Shown in pieces: positions 53,724-61,940 of a DNA stretch of 64,000 nt. Under the pieces are notes generated by a model. The model did no database searches and was not told the origin of the DNA. It saw only the letters and a program-made list of their open reading frames with translations. The stretch covers positions 372,001 through 436,000 of the forward strand of contig NZ_JALHRX010000001.1 of assembly GCF_023952475.1 (NCBI RefSeq), in the 5' to 3' direction. Made by a program: the position numbers and the translations under genes. Every line of letters begins with the position of its first letter. Positions within the stretch are counted from its first letter, which is position 1. This DNA comes from Cupriavidus sp. WGlv3 (GTDB taxonomy: Bacteria; Pseudomonadota; Gammaproteobacteria; Burkholderiales; Burkholderiaceae).

Positions 53724-54512
53724 TCAGAACGTGCCAGGGAAAGCGCCGCCGTCGAGCAGGATGTTCTGGCCGGTGATGTAGCCGGCATGGCGGCTGCACA
53801 GGAAAGCGCAGGTGGCGCCGAACTCGGCCGGCTCGCCGAAGCGGCGCGACGGGTTGGCCGCGGCGCGGCGCTGCGCCACTTCCTCGACGCTCAGGCCGGC
53901 CTTCTTCGCGCCGCCTTCCATGGTCTTGAACAGCCGGTCGGTATTGAACGGCCCCGGCAGCAGGTTGTTGATGGTGACGCCGTGCTGCGCCACTTCGCGC
54001 GCGACGCCGGCAACGAAGCCGGTCAGGCCGGAGCGCGCGCCGTTGGACAGGCCCAGCACATCGATCGGCGCCTTGACCGCGCCGCTGGTGATATTGATGA
54101 TGCGGCCCCACTTGCGCGCGATCATGCCATCGACGGTAGCCTTGATCAGCTCGATCGGGGTCAGCATGTTGGCGTCAAGCGCGGCCAGCCAGTCGCTGCG
54201 CTCCCAGTCGCGGAAATTGCCCGGCGGCGGGCCGCCGGCGTTGTTGACCAGGATGTCGAGGTCGCCGAGTTTGGCGGCGGCGTCCAGCGCCGCCTTGCGG
54301 CCCTCGGGCGTGGTGATGTCGGTCGCCACCGCGATCACGCGGCGGCCATGGCGCGCGCGCAGGTCGGCCGCGGCCTTTTCCAGCGCCTCGGCGCCGCGCG
54401 CCACGATCACCACGTCGACGCCCTCGGCCGCCAGCGCGTCGGCGCAGGCGAAGCCCAGGCCCTTGCTGGCGCCGCATACCAGCGCATGCTTGCCGCGCAG
54501 TCCCAGATCCAT
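53724..54512 (-). CDS. SDR-family protein with non-canonical active site
   Basis: A 262-residue short-chain dehydrogenase/reductase. The cofactor motif VCGASKGLG (about residues 12-20) and NNAGG (90-94) are normal. Ser143 (ITSG) is present, but at the positions of the catalytic Tyr and Lys the protein has Ser156 and Arg160 (LSNGARSG). This matches the BKR-like SDR subgroup with an atypical centre, so it may not be a normal oxidoreductase. Start at 54512 has GGGAGA upstream. It lies upstream of mgsA on the same strand; the DMT transporter is further upstream on it. Confidence 0.9.
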   Translation of the reverse strand: MDLGLRGKHALVCGASKGLGFACADALAAEGVDVVIVARGAEALEKAAADLRARHGRRVIAVATDITTPEGRKAALDAAAKLGDLDILVNNAGGPPPGNFRDWERSDWLAALDANMLTPIELIKATVDGMIARKWGRIINITSGAVKAPIDVLGLSNGARSGLTGFVAGVAREVAQHGVTINNLLPGPFNTDRLFKTMEGGAKKAGLSVEEVAQRRAAANPSRRFGEPAEFGATCAFLCSRHAGYITGQNILLDGGAFPGTF

Positions 54513-54567
54513 GTGTTTCTCCCTAGTCTGTTGTCTGTGACGGACCCGCGCCGGGCGGGCCCGCAAA

Positions 54568-55467
54568 TCAGTTTTTCCTTGCCGACAGCAAGTACATGCC
54601 GCCCAGCACCAGCGCGCTGCCGGTCAGCTGCACACCGCTGACGGGCTCGCCGAGCAGCCAGAAGGCCAGCAGCAGCGTCGACACCGGCCCGATCATGCCG
54701 GCCTGCGACGCCATCGGCGCGCCGATGCGCGACACCGCCACCATGGTCAGCGACACCGGCAGCACGGTGCAGAACACCGCGTTGACCAGCGACAGCCACA
54801 ACACCGGCGCCGGCTGCGCCAGCTCCGCCAGCGGCCGGCCCAGCACCAGGTACTGGATCACGCAGCAGGCGGTCGACACGCACATGGCATACGCCACCAG
54901 CCGCAGCGAACCGATGCGCCGCACCAGCTCGCCGCTCAGGATCAGGTAGATACCATAGGTGATGGCGCTGCCCAGCACCAGCGCGCCGCCCAGCCACACC
55001 TGGCTGCCGCTGACATCGAGGTCATGCGCGAACACCAGCACGATGCCGGCATAGGCCAGCAGCAGCGACAGCCACTGGTGCCTGCCGATCGGCCGGCGCA
55101 ACAGCAGCGCCGTAGCCAGCAGCACGAACGACGGCGTCAGGAACAGGATCAGCCGCTCCAGTCCGGCGGTGATGTACTGCAGCCCTATGAAGTCCAGGAA
55201 GCTGGACAGGTAGTAGCCGATAAAGCCGAGAAACACCACCCGGCCCCGGTCGGCCCACGACAGCGGCGCCAGCCGGCGCGACTGCCACCAGCCGATCGCC
55301 ATGAACAGCGGCACCGCGAACAGCATGCGCAGCGTGATCACCATCACGGCATCGACGTTGTAGCGGTACATCAGCTTGGCGACGATCGCCTTGGCCGAAA
55401 ACAGCACCGCGCCCACGGCGGCGATGACGAGACCGGAGCGCTGCGGCGAAGGCAGCGCGGCGGGCAT
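54568..55467 (-). CDS. EamA/DMT superfamily transporter
   Basis: A 299-residue inner-membrane protein with ten predicted helices in two EamA repeats. The repeat starts are GLVIAAVGAVLFSAKAIVAKLMY and GALVLGSAITYGIYLILSGEL, written in short form: AVGAVLFSAKAIVAK and GSAITYGIYL. Conserved DMT features GLERLILFLTPSFVLLATALLL and PVSTLLLAFWLLGEPVSG are seen. Most such proteins export metabolites or amino acids; the substrate is unknown. The start at 55467 gives a proper N terminus. It is divergent from the nicR-like gene. Confidence 0.9.
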   Translation of the reverse strand: MPAALPSPQRSGLVIAAVGAVLFSAKAIVAKLMYRYNVDAVMVITLRMLFAVPLFMAIGWWQSRRLAPLSWADRGRVVFLGFIGYYLSSFLDFIGLQYITAGLERLILFLTPSFVLLATALLLRRPIGRHQWLSLLLAYAGIVLVFAHDLDVSGSQVWLGGALVLGSAITYGIYLILSGELVRRIGSLRLVAYAMCVSTACCVIQYLVLGRPLAELAQPAPVLWLSLVNAVFCTVLPVSLTMVAVSRIGAPMASQAGMIGPVSTLLLAFWLLGEPVSGVQLTGSALVLGGMYLLSARKN

Positions 55468-55661
55468 GGCGAGAGACTTGTGGGAGGCGGGCACGAAGAA
55501 TACGGGGGAAAGCGGACCGGCACGGCGGCCCCGCAAAACGACCCGACGATTGTATTCGAAAAGGCGCGAGGGCATCGGACGCCGCCCCGGCCGCGCGCGC
55601 CACCTGTTTTGCGGCCTTCCTCGGTATACTCTGGGTCACCTTCAGCCACCGCGCCTGCTTC

Positions 55662-56138
55662 GTGCCCCAGCCCGCCGACACGCCTTCCGGCAAGCCCGCC
55701 GCCGACTATGACTTCACCGAGCAGGTGGGCCACCTGCTGCGGCGCGCCTACCAGCGCCATGTGGCGATCTTCCAGCAGACCATCCCCGATTCACAGCTGA
55801 CCGCGGCGCAGTTCGTGGTGCTGTGCGCGGTGCGCGACCGGCAGCCGTGTTCGATGAACGAGGTGGTGCGCGCGACCGCGATCGACCAGGCCACGGTGCG
55901 CGGCATCATCGACCGGCTCAAGTCGCGCAAGCTGATCGCGGTCTCGCATGATCCCAACGACCGGCGCAAGGTGGTTGTGACGGTCACGCCCGCCGGGCTG
56001 GCCCTGATCGACGAGACCGTGCCGTTCGCGAAGGAAATCTCGGAGCAGACCTTCGGCAGCCTGAATCCGGCCGAGCGCGTGGCGGTGACTTACCTGCTGC
56101 GCAAGATGAGCGAGATTGACGAGGGGAATGGCGGCTAG
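55662..56138 (+). CDS. nicR: MarR-family regulator, NicR-like
   Basis: A 158-residue MarR protein with a winged helix: LRRAYQRHVAIFQQ, LTAAQFVVLCAV, CSMNEVVRATAIDQATVRGIIDRLKSR as recognition region, and the wing DPNDRRKVVVTVTPAG. It is the best candidate for NicR, the repressor of nicotinate degradation genes in Pseudomonas putida, since it is in the nic locus and of the same family (Bordetella BpsR is a homologue). Start is a GTG at 55662, with no clear ribosome-binding site; a TATACT box lies about 32 bp upstream. Assignment rests on context and family, not on identity scores. Confidence 0.7.
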   Translation: MPQPADTPSGKPAADYDFTEQVGHLLRRAYQRHVAIFQQTIPDSQLTAAQFVVLCAVRDRQPCSMNEVVRATAIDQATVRGIIDRLKSRKLIAVSHDPNDRRKVVVTVTPAGLALIDETVPFAKEISEQTFGSLNPAERVAVTYLLRKMSEIDEGNGG

Positions 56139-56157
56139 CGCCGCCGAGGGTTTTCTC

Positions 56158-56181
56158 CCCTCTCCCGCTTGCGGGAGAGGG
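56158..56181. repeat. Perfect hairpin, REP-like intergenic palindrome
   Basis: CCCTCTCCCGC-TT-GCGGGAGAGGG, 11-bp perfect arms with a 2-nt loop and no T run, in the 52 bp between the convergent nicR-like and nicB genes. Palindromes of this sequence type are repeated in many high-GC proteobacterial genomes. Confidence 0.7.
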
Positions 56182-56190
56182 AGTACACAA

Positions 56191-58479
56191 TCAGCTTTTG
56201 TTTGCGGACATCGATGCCATCGCCGCCAGCACCGTCTCCGGCACGAACGGCGGCCGGCGCAGGCGCACCCCCAGCGCATCGAACAATGCATTGGCAATCG
56301 CCGGCGCGCCCGGCAGCGAGGCCGATTCGCCCGCGCCTAGCGGCGGCTCTGACTGGCGCGGCATCAGCACCACCTCGATCGGCGGGATTTCCGGGAAGGT
56401 CAGCAGCGGATAGCTGCCCCATTCGCGGCTGGCGACACCGTCGGCATCGAAGCGGACCTGCTCCTTCAGCACGCGGCTGAGGGTCTGCACCACATTGCCG
56501 TGGACCTGGTGGCGCACGCCGTCGGGATTGACGACCATGCCGGTGTCCTGCCCCACCACCACCTTGTCGATGGTGATGCGGCCCGTGCCCGCGTCCACGG
56601 ACAGGTCCACCACCCACGCGGCCCAGGCCGCGCCGAAGCCGGGAAAACGGCTGTGGATGTAGCGCGCGTAGGCCACGCCCCGGCCGCGCAGCCGTCCTTC
56701 GGCATCCGGCACGCCGCGCGCTCCGGCCGCGCCGCGCTGCCAGCCGGCCGCGTCGGCGACGGCGCGCAGCAAATCCGCGGCGCGTTCATCCGGCAGGTGG
56801 CGCAGGCGGAATTCCACCGGATCGGCGCCCGCCTCCGCCGCCAGCTCGTCGATCACGCTCTCGTGCGCGAACGCATTGGGCAGCGCCGACACGCCGCGCA
56901 GCCACGACGCGCGCACGATCGCCGGCGTGTCGTCGCAGCCGATGCGGCGTGCGGCATACGCGTAGGGCGGCACCGCGGTGCGGTCGCCCATCTCAAGCGT
57001 GCGCGGCGCGTTGGGCACGACTCCGGTCAGCACCAGCGCCAGCGTGGGCGCGTCGTTGGACGGATAGCGGCTGGTGAAGTCGTAGCCGAGCAGCGCGCCA
57101 TCGGCGCCGAGCGTGGCGCTGACATCCATCAGCTGGGCCGCGCCCTTGGGCTCCCACAAGTGTTCCTGCTCGCGCGACAGCTGCACGCGCACCGGCCGCC
57201 CCACCGCACGCGACAGCAGCGCGGCGTCGGCGCAGACGTCGTCGGCACAATTGCGGCCGTAGCAGCCGGCGGCCTCCATGCGCACGATCTCGATGCTGTC
57301 CTCGCCGAGCCCGCACAGCCTGGACAGGTCGATACGCAGCATGTGCGGGTTCTGCGTGCCGGACCATACCGTCAGGCCCTCGTCGTGCCAGTCGGCCACG
57401 GCGCAGGACGGGCCGATGGAGCCGTGCATCTGGTACGGCCACACGTAGCGACGCTGCAATACCGTACCGGCGCCGCCGGCGGGCAGGTTGCCCTCGCTCA
57501 GCAGCTCGCGCCGCGTGGCCGGGTTAGCGCGCAGCGCCGGCTCCGGGTCGTCCAGCGCGGGCAACGGCGGCACCGGCTTCCAGTGAACGCGCAGCCGGCG
57601 CGCGGCCTGCACCGCATATTCCTCGCGCTCGGCCACCACGCCGACAAAGTCGCCCTGCACCACCACCTCGACCAGGCCGGGCAAGTCGCGCACCGAATCG
57701 CGGTCGATGGCCAGCAGACTGTTGCCGACGAAGGTGCCGCTGTCGCGCCCGGCATACGGTGGGCGCACCACGCGGCCGTGCAGCATGCCGGGGACGCGCA
57801 CGTCGTGGACGAAGGTCAGCGCCCCGCGCGCCTTGTCGGGGATATCGACGCGCGGCGCCGCGCGGCCGACGATGCGGTAGGACTCGACCGGCTTGACCGG
57901 CACGTCTTCGGCCAGCGGCAGCTCTACGTGCTCGCCGGCCACCAGCGCGGCGTAACGGATGCTGGCCTGCGTGCCGCGCACGCGGAATACGCCGCTCTCC
58001 GCTTCCAGCGCGGAGGCGTCGACGCCGAGCTGCAGCGCCGCGCGCGCCAGCAGCCACGCGCGCGCCTGGGCCGCCGCGCGGCGCAGCGGCAGCGCCGAGA
58101 TCTGGATCGAGGCGCTGGCGATGGTCGGGCCCTGGTTGGGCGTGGCCTCGGTATGGCCCAGCACCATGCGCACGTGATCGAGGGGTACATCGAGTTCTTC
58201 GGCGACGATCTGCGCCAGCGCGGTGCGGATGCCGGTGCCGAGGTCGACGTGGCCGTTGAAGGCCAGCACCTCGCCGCTGTCGCGCACGGCGATAAACAGG
58301 TCCGGCAGCGCGGGCACATAGTCCGACGCCGCGCCGGGCTGGCCCGGCGCCGGGCGCGCGGCCGCCTGCGGGGCGCGCGTCACCAGCAGCACGCCGGTGG
58401 CCTGCAGCAGCGCCAGCCGCAGTGCGCGTGGCGTGGCGGCGTCGGCCTGTGCCGGGGGTTGCAGCTGCGTTGCCGTCAT
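56191..58479 (-). CDS. nicB: Nicotinate dehydrogenase large subunit NicB, molybdopterin domain only
   Basis: The molybdenum subunit of nicotinate dehydrogenase, which hydroxylates nicotinate to 6-hydroxynicotinate. The 762 residues carry FNGHVDLGTGIRTALAQIVAEEL (short: GHVDLGTG), APRVDIPDKARG, RMEAAGCYGRNCADD and the active-site Glu in PPLGAGESAS. Close resemblance to the front two thirds of P. putida NicB is evident from memory. The protein ends right after the molybdopterin domain, without the C-terminal multi-haem cytochrome c part. nicA, the [2Fe-2S] subunit, is not next to it. GGAGAG precedes the ATG at 58479. Divergent from nicS. Confidence 0.88.
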   Translation of the reverse strand: MTATQLQPPAQADAATPRALRLALLQATGVLLVTRAPQAAARPAPGQPGAASDYVPALPDLFIAVRDSGEVLAFNGHVDLGTGIRTALAQIVAEELDVPLDHVRMVLGHTEATPNQGPTIASASIQISALPLRRAAAQARAWLLARAALQLGVDASALEAESGVFRVRGTQASIRYAALVAGEHVELPLAEDVPVKPVESYRIVGRAAPRVDIPDKARGALTFVHDVRVPGMLHGRVVRPPYAGRDSGTFVGNSLLAIDRDSVRDLPGLVEVVVQGDFVGVVAEREEYAVQAARRLRVHWKPVPPLPALDDPEPALRANPATRRELLSEGNLPAGGAGTVLQRRYVWPYQMHGSIGPSCAVADWHDEGLTVWSGTQNPHMLRIDLSRLCGLGEDSIEIVRMEAAGCYGRNCADDVCADAALLSRAVGRPVRVQLSREQEHLWEPKGAAQLMDVSATLGADGALLGYDFTSRYPSNDAPTLALVLTGVVPNAPRTLEMGDRTAVPPYAYAARRIGCDDTPAIVRASWLRGVSALPNAFAHESVIDELAAEAGADPVEFRLRHLPDERAADLLRAVADAAGWQRGAAGARGVPDAEGRLRGRGVAYARYIHSRFPGFGAAWAAWVVDLSVDAGTGRITIDKVVVGQDTGMVVNPDGVRHQVHGNVVQTLSRVLKEQVRFDADGVASREWGSYPLLTFPEIPPIEVVLMPRQSEPPLGAGESASLPGAPAIANALFDALGVRLRRPPFVPETVLAAMASMSANKS

Positions 58480-58512
58480 CGTTTCATTCTCTCCGTCACC
58501 GCTCACCTGATC

Positions 58513-58537
58513 TGGCCAAACCGGGCCACCGTTATAC
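58513..58537 (+). promoter_or_regulatory. nicS/nicB intergenic promoter and inverted repeat
   Basis: TGGCC (58513-58517) and GGCCA (58524-58528) with a 6-bp spacer lie just before a TTATAC -10 candidate (58532-58537) that would drive the TetR gene starting at 58571. A TetR autoregulatory site is plausible. Confidence 0.45.
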
Positions 58538-58570
58538 TGCGCCAACAGGCACCCAGCAGAACCACCCACC

Positions 58571-59326
58571 ATGACCACCAAGACTCCGGCCGCGCCCGCC
58601 ACCCCGCGGGCGGCAGCCGGCACCCGGGCCCGGCAGGCGCAGGACAGCCGCGAGCGCATCCTCAAGGCTGCCATCAAGGTCTTCGCCCAGCGCGGCTACG
58701 ACGGCGGCCGCATCGAACGCATCTCGTCGCTGGCCAAGACCTACGACCGGATGATCTACTACTACTTCGGCAGCAAGGAGAAGCTGTTCGTCGAAGTGCT
58801 GGAGACCATCTACCTGCAGCTCAACCAGGCCGAGCAGCAGCTGGAGCATGAGCTCGATGCCGCCGACCCCGTGCGCGCGCTGTCGCAGCTGATCGACTTC
58901 GTCTGGCAGTACTACCTGGACCATCCCGAGTTCGTCGCCATCCTGACCAGCGAGAACATGAGCCAGGGCAAGCACGCAAAGAAGTCGGTGCGGCTGCGCG
59001 AGATCTCCAGCTATGCGCTGTCGGTGCTCGACGGCATCCTTGCGCGCGGCAAGGACGCCGGGCTGTTCCGCGCGGACGCCGGCGCGCGCGACGTGTATAT
59101 GGTGATCGCTTCGCTCGGCTACTTCTATAACTCCAACCATCATACGCTCAGCGCCTTCCTGGGCGAGCCCATGATGAGCCCGCCCGCGCTGGCGCACTGG
59201 CGCGATGTGATCCAGCAGACCGTGCTGCGCACGGTGGCCGTGCCCGGCGCCGTGCCGGAGGCGCATGTGCCACCCGCCGCCGCGCCGCGCAAGGCGGCAC
59301 GCGCCAGGCGCGCGGCGGCAGGCTGA
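58571..59326 (+). CDS. nicS: TetR-family regulator, NicS-like
   Basis: A 251-residue TetR protein. The N-terminal HTH spans about residues 26-75 (ERILKAAIKVFAQRGYDGGRIERIS, short: ILKAAIKVFAQRGYDG; then TYDRMIYYYFGSKEKLF). The ligand-binding part includes the TetR_C_3-like DHPEFVAILTSENMSQGKH. The tail is basic and Ala-rich. It is divergent from nicB and convergent with nicF, the position of NicS in the P. putida nic cluster, where it controls the nicAB genes. Residue-level identity is not assessed. Confidence 0.75.
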   Translation: MTTKTPAAPATPRAAAGTRARQAQDSRERILKAAIKVFAQRGYDGGRIERISSLAKTYDRMIYYYFGSKEKLFVEVLETIYLQLNQAEQQLEHELDAADPVRALSQLIDFVWQYYLDHPEFVAILTSENMSQGKHAKKSVRLREISSYALSVLDGILARGKDAGLFRADAGARDVYMVIASLGYFYNSNHHTLSAFLGEPMMSPPALAHWRDVIQQTVLRTVAVPGAVPEAHVPPAAAPRKAARARRAAAG

Positions 59327-59353
59327 GACCGGCACGGGCGCCATCGGCCAGGC

Positions 59354-59989
59354 TCAGGCGGCGGCGCGCACGCCTGCCATTTGCGCCAGCGCCTGGTCGC
59401 GCGTCAGCACCGTGGCGTATTTCTGCGCCATGTCGAACAGGTTGGCCTCGTGCGGCCCCAGTGCGCGGTCGCCCACGCAATCCGACACCACCAGCGGGCG
59501 GAACCCCAACGACATGGCATCGACCACGCTGGCGCGCACGCAGCCGCTGGTGACGCAGCCCGCCACCAGCAGCGTCTGCACGCCGCGCTGCGTCAGCCAA
59601 GCCGCCAGCGAGGTGCCGAAGAACGCCGACGGCACCGTCTTGCGCACCACCAGCTCGCCCGCCGCGGGCGCCAGCTCGGGCACGATCTGGCTGTTGTGGC
59701 CGTCTTCCTTCAGCGTCAGCATGCCCGGCACCTTGAGCGTGAAGATGTTGTGGTCGCTGTCGTCGTCGGCGAACACGATGCGGCTGTGCGCCACCGGCCA
59801 GCCCTGCTCGCGCGCGGCGCGCAGCAGCGGCTGGGTGTTGCGGATGGCTTCAGGGATATTGCCGCCGCCGAACACCGCCGGATCGGCAAAGCCGTTGACG
59901 AAGTCGATGATCAGCAGCCCGTACGGCGCCTTCAGTTCCATCGCCGCGCCGAAGCCCTGGCGCTGGTAAGTCTGCACTGCGTCATCCAT
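59354..59989 (-). CDS. nicF: Maleamate amidohydrolase NicF
   Basis: Isochorismatase-like hydrolase that converts maleamate to maleate and ammonia. The catalytic triad of the fold is visible: Asp29 (IIDFVNG), Lys117 (VVRKTVPSAFFGT) and Cys150 (VTSGCVRASVV). The 211 residues match NicF. The start at 59989 overlaps the end of nicX by eight bases, which suggests translational coupling. It is the last gene of the nicE-nicD-nicX-nicF run on the minus strand. Confidence 0.92.
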   Translation of the reverse strand: MDDAVQTYQRQGFGAAMELKAPYGLLIIDFVNGFADPAVFGGGNIPEAIRNTQPLLRAAREQGWPVAHSRIVFADDDSDHNIFTLKVPGMLTLKEDGHNSQIVPELAPAAGELVVRKTVPSAFFGTSLAAWLTQRGVQTLLVAGCVTSGCVRASVVDAMSLGFRPLVVSDCVGDRALGPHEANLFDMAQKYATVLTRDQALAQMAGVRAAA

Positions 59990-61070
59990 GGCGCGAGTCC
60001 TTGTCTGCCTGATAGAGCGAGGCGGCCGGGGCATGGTGCCCGTCCATCACCTTGCCGCGCACCACCACCGGCTCGCCGTCGAGGCTGACGGTGCAGTGAC
60101 GCACGGGGATATCGATATGGCAGGCGGTGGTGCGGCTGCCGCCGGCTTCGTTGTTGGGGCCGAACGAGCACAGGAAGTTGCCCTCGTAGGCGCGTGCATC
60201 CATGCCGATGGTGGCCTCGCGGTCGTACATCGCCAGCGCCGACCAGCTCGCGCGCGGCTGCAGGCCCCAGCCGATATGCGACATGGCATACGCTTCCGGA
60301 TCGTTGAACGAGGCCATGTAGTCGGCCAGCAGCTCGGCATCGACGCCGCCTTCGATGCGGCGCACGTAGCCGGCCTCGACCGTGATGCGGATCGGCGCCT
60401 GCAGATACGACTTCATCGGCAGCAGGATGTCGCCGCGGTCCAGCACGATGGTGCCGTCGGTGCCGCCCTCGTCGGGCCAGGTCAGCACGAAGCCGCTCGG
60501 CCAGTGGTCCCAGCGCCCGGGCTCGTCGACAAAGCCATACTCGCTGATCGCGGGAAATTCGCCCAGGCGGCAGCGCAGGTCCATGCCGGCATCGGACACG
60601 ATATGCATCTCGCGCGCCTTGCCCAGCCGCTGCGTGGCGGCCTTGACGCGCGCGCGGTCGGCCTCGGTCGGCACCAGCCGCGCCAGCACCTCTGGGGGCT
60701 CCACCGCCAGCAGGATCTTGGTGCCGCCGGACAGGATCTCGTGCTGCTCGGGCGAGAACAGCAGCGTCATCAGGTCCAGCACCAGGTCGCTCGCCTTCAG
60801 CGCGGCGATCGCCGCCGGATTGCCGGTCAGCGGCGTGGTGCCCAGGTAGGCCAGCGCATCGCGGCTCAGCGCCTTCTCGCCGTTGACGGGCGGCAGGTCG
60901 AGCCGGTTGACGATGGCGCCCATCGACTGCGCCGCCACCATTGCCGTGCGCAGCGTCTGCGGATGCGTCGCGGCGCCGGTGAGCACGGTGACGGTCTGTC
61001 CGCGCTGCAGCTTCGACAGCGTCAGCACCTGCTTCCACGCTGCCGTCAGGTCGTAATCGCTTACGGGCAT
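59982..61070 (-). CDS. nicX: 2,5-dihydroxypyridine 5,6-dioxygenase NicX
   Basis: Extradiol ring-cleavage enzyme that opens 2,5-dihydroxypyridine to N-formylmaleamate. The 362 residues carry the non-haem iron ligands His265 (MSHIGWGL), His318 and Asp320 (CHIDIP), at the same positions as I recall for P. putida NicX. GLVT-type active-site motif PNNEAGGSRTT is also present. It lies between nicD (28 bp) and nicF (overlapping). Confidence 0.95.
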   Translation of the reverse strand: MPVSDYDLTAAWKQVLTLSKLQRGQTVTVLTGAATHPQTLRTAMVAAQSMGAIVNRLDLPPVNGEKALSRDALAYLGTTPLTGNPAAIAALKASDLVLDLMTLLFSPEQHEILSGGTKILLAVEPPEVLARLVPTEADRARVKAATQRLGKAREMHIVSDAGMDLRCRLGEFPAISEYGFVDEPGRWDHWPSGFVLTWPDEGGTDGTIVLDRGDILLPMKSYLQAPIRITVEAGYVRRIEGGVDAELLADYMASFNDPEAYAMSHIGWGLQPRASWSALAMYDREATIGMDARAYEGNFLCSFGPNNEAGGSRTTACHIDIPVRHCTVSLDGEPVVVRGKVMDGHHAPAASLYQADKDSRHG

Positions 61071-61098
61071 GTTCGCTCCCTATCCATCAATTCAGCGT

Positions 61099-61929
61099 TC
61101 AATTCAGCGACGCGCCGAGGAAATCGCCGAAGGCGCGGTAGAAGCCGGCCTCGTCGTCCCACGGGATCATGTGCCCGGCATTGGCGACGTGCGCGACCAG
61201 CAAGCCCGGCAGCAGCGTGCGCATCTCCTGCACGTCTTCCGCGCGGATCACGTCGCCGCGGCCGGCGGTCATCAGCAGCGCCGGCACGGCGAGCTGCGGC
61301 AGGTCGGCGTGGATGTCGTCCTCGTGGAAGCCGTTGAAGCTGGCCAGGATCGCGCGCTCGTCGCAGGTATGCAGCCATTGCGCGCGCAGGCGCAGCTGGT
61401 CCTCGGTCCAGGTCGGGCAGAAGGCGCGCATGCCTTCGGCGTCGATGCCGTGCTGCGCCAGCCGGATCGAATCGATGTACCACGGCAGTTGCGACGGGTA
61501 GGCGCGGCGCCCCGGACCCGACACCGGCGGATCGACCAGCACCAGCCGCGTCAGGCCCGCGGGCTTGGCGCGCGCGGCGCGGATGCCGATGCGCGCGCCC
61601 ATCGAATGGCCGACCACGGCATAGCGCTGCAGTCCCAGCGCCTCGGCAAAGGCGACCACGTCGGCGGCCTGCGCATCGAGGCCGTAGTCCAGCTCCGGGC
61701 CGGACTGCGACAGGCCGCGGCCGCGCACGTCGAGCACATAGGTATCGAACTGCTGGCCGAAGCGCTCGCCGACAAAGCCCCAGGTCACCGCGGGACTGGT
61801 GATGCCCGGCACGATGATGACGGCATCGCGCTGCGCGCGCGCGCCCGCCTGCCCGCCATAGCGCAGGTAGTGCTGGCGGATGCCGTTGGCGTGGACGTGG
61901 GCGCCGTAGAGAAAGGTGCTGTCTGCCAT
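61099..61929 (-). CDS. nicD: N-formylmaleamate deformylase NicD
   Basis: Alpha/beta hydrolase that removes formate from N-formylmaleamate to give maleamate. The 276 residues contain the nucleophile Ser109 (VVGHSMGAR), Asp133 (LVDPPV) and His253 (NAGHMIPWD), an intact triad, and the oxyanion region VPGITSPAVTWGFVGE. All three triad residues show the same eight-residue offset from the P. putida enzyme as I recall it. nicE ends 11 bp upstream. Confidence 0.94.
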   Translation of the reverse strand: MADSTFLYGAHVHANGIRQHYLRYGGQAGARAQRDAVIIVPGITSPAVTWGFVGERFGQQFDTYVLDVRGRGLSQSGPELDYGLDAQAADVVAFAEALGLQRYAVVGHSMGARIGIRAARAKPAGLTRLVLVDPPVSGPGRRAYPSQLPWYIDSIRLAQHGIDAEGMRAFCPTWTEDQLRLRAQWLHTCDERAILASFNGFHEDDIHADLPQLAVPALLMTAGRGDVIRAEDVQEMRTLLPGLLVAHVANAGHMIPWDDEAGFYRAFGDFLGASLN

Positions 61930-61940
61930 GGCCCGCTCCT

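Noticed and set aside
56191-58479. A frameshift that would cut off the NicB cytochrome part
   Set aside because: The 52 bp after the stop are only a hairpin and the convergent nicR-like gene follows, so no leftover of a cytochrome domain (no CxxCH) is present in any frame here.
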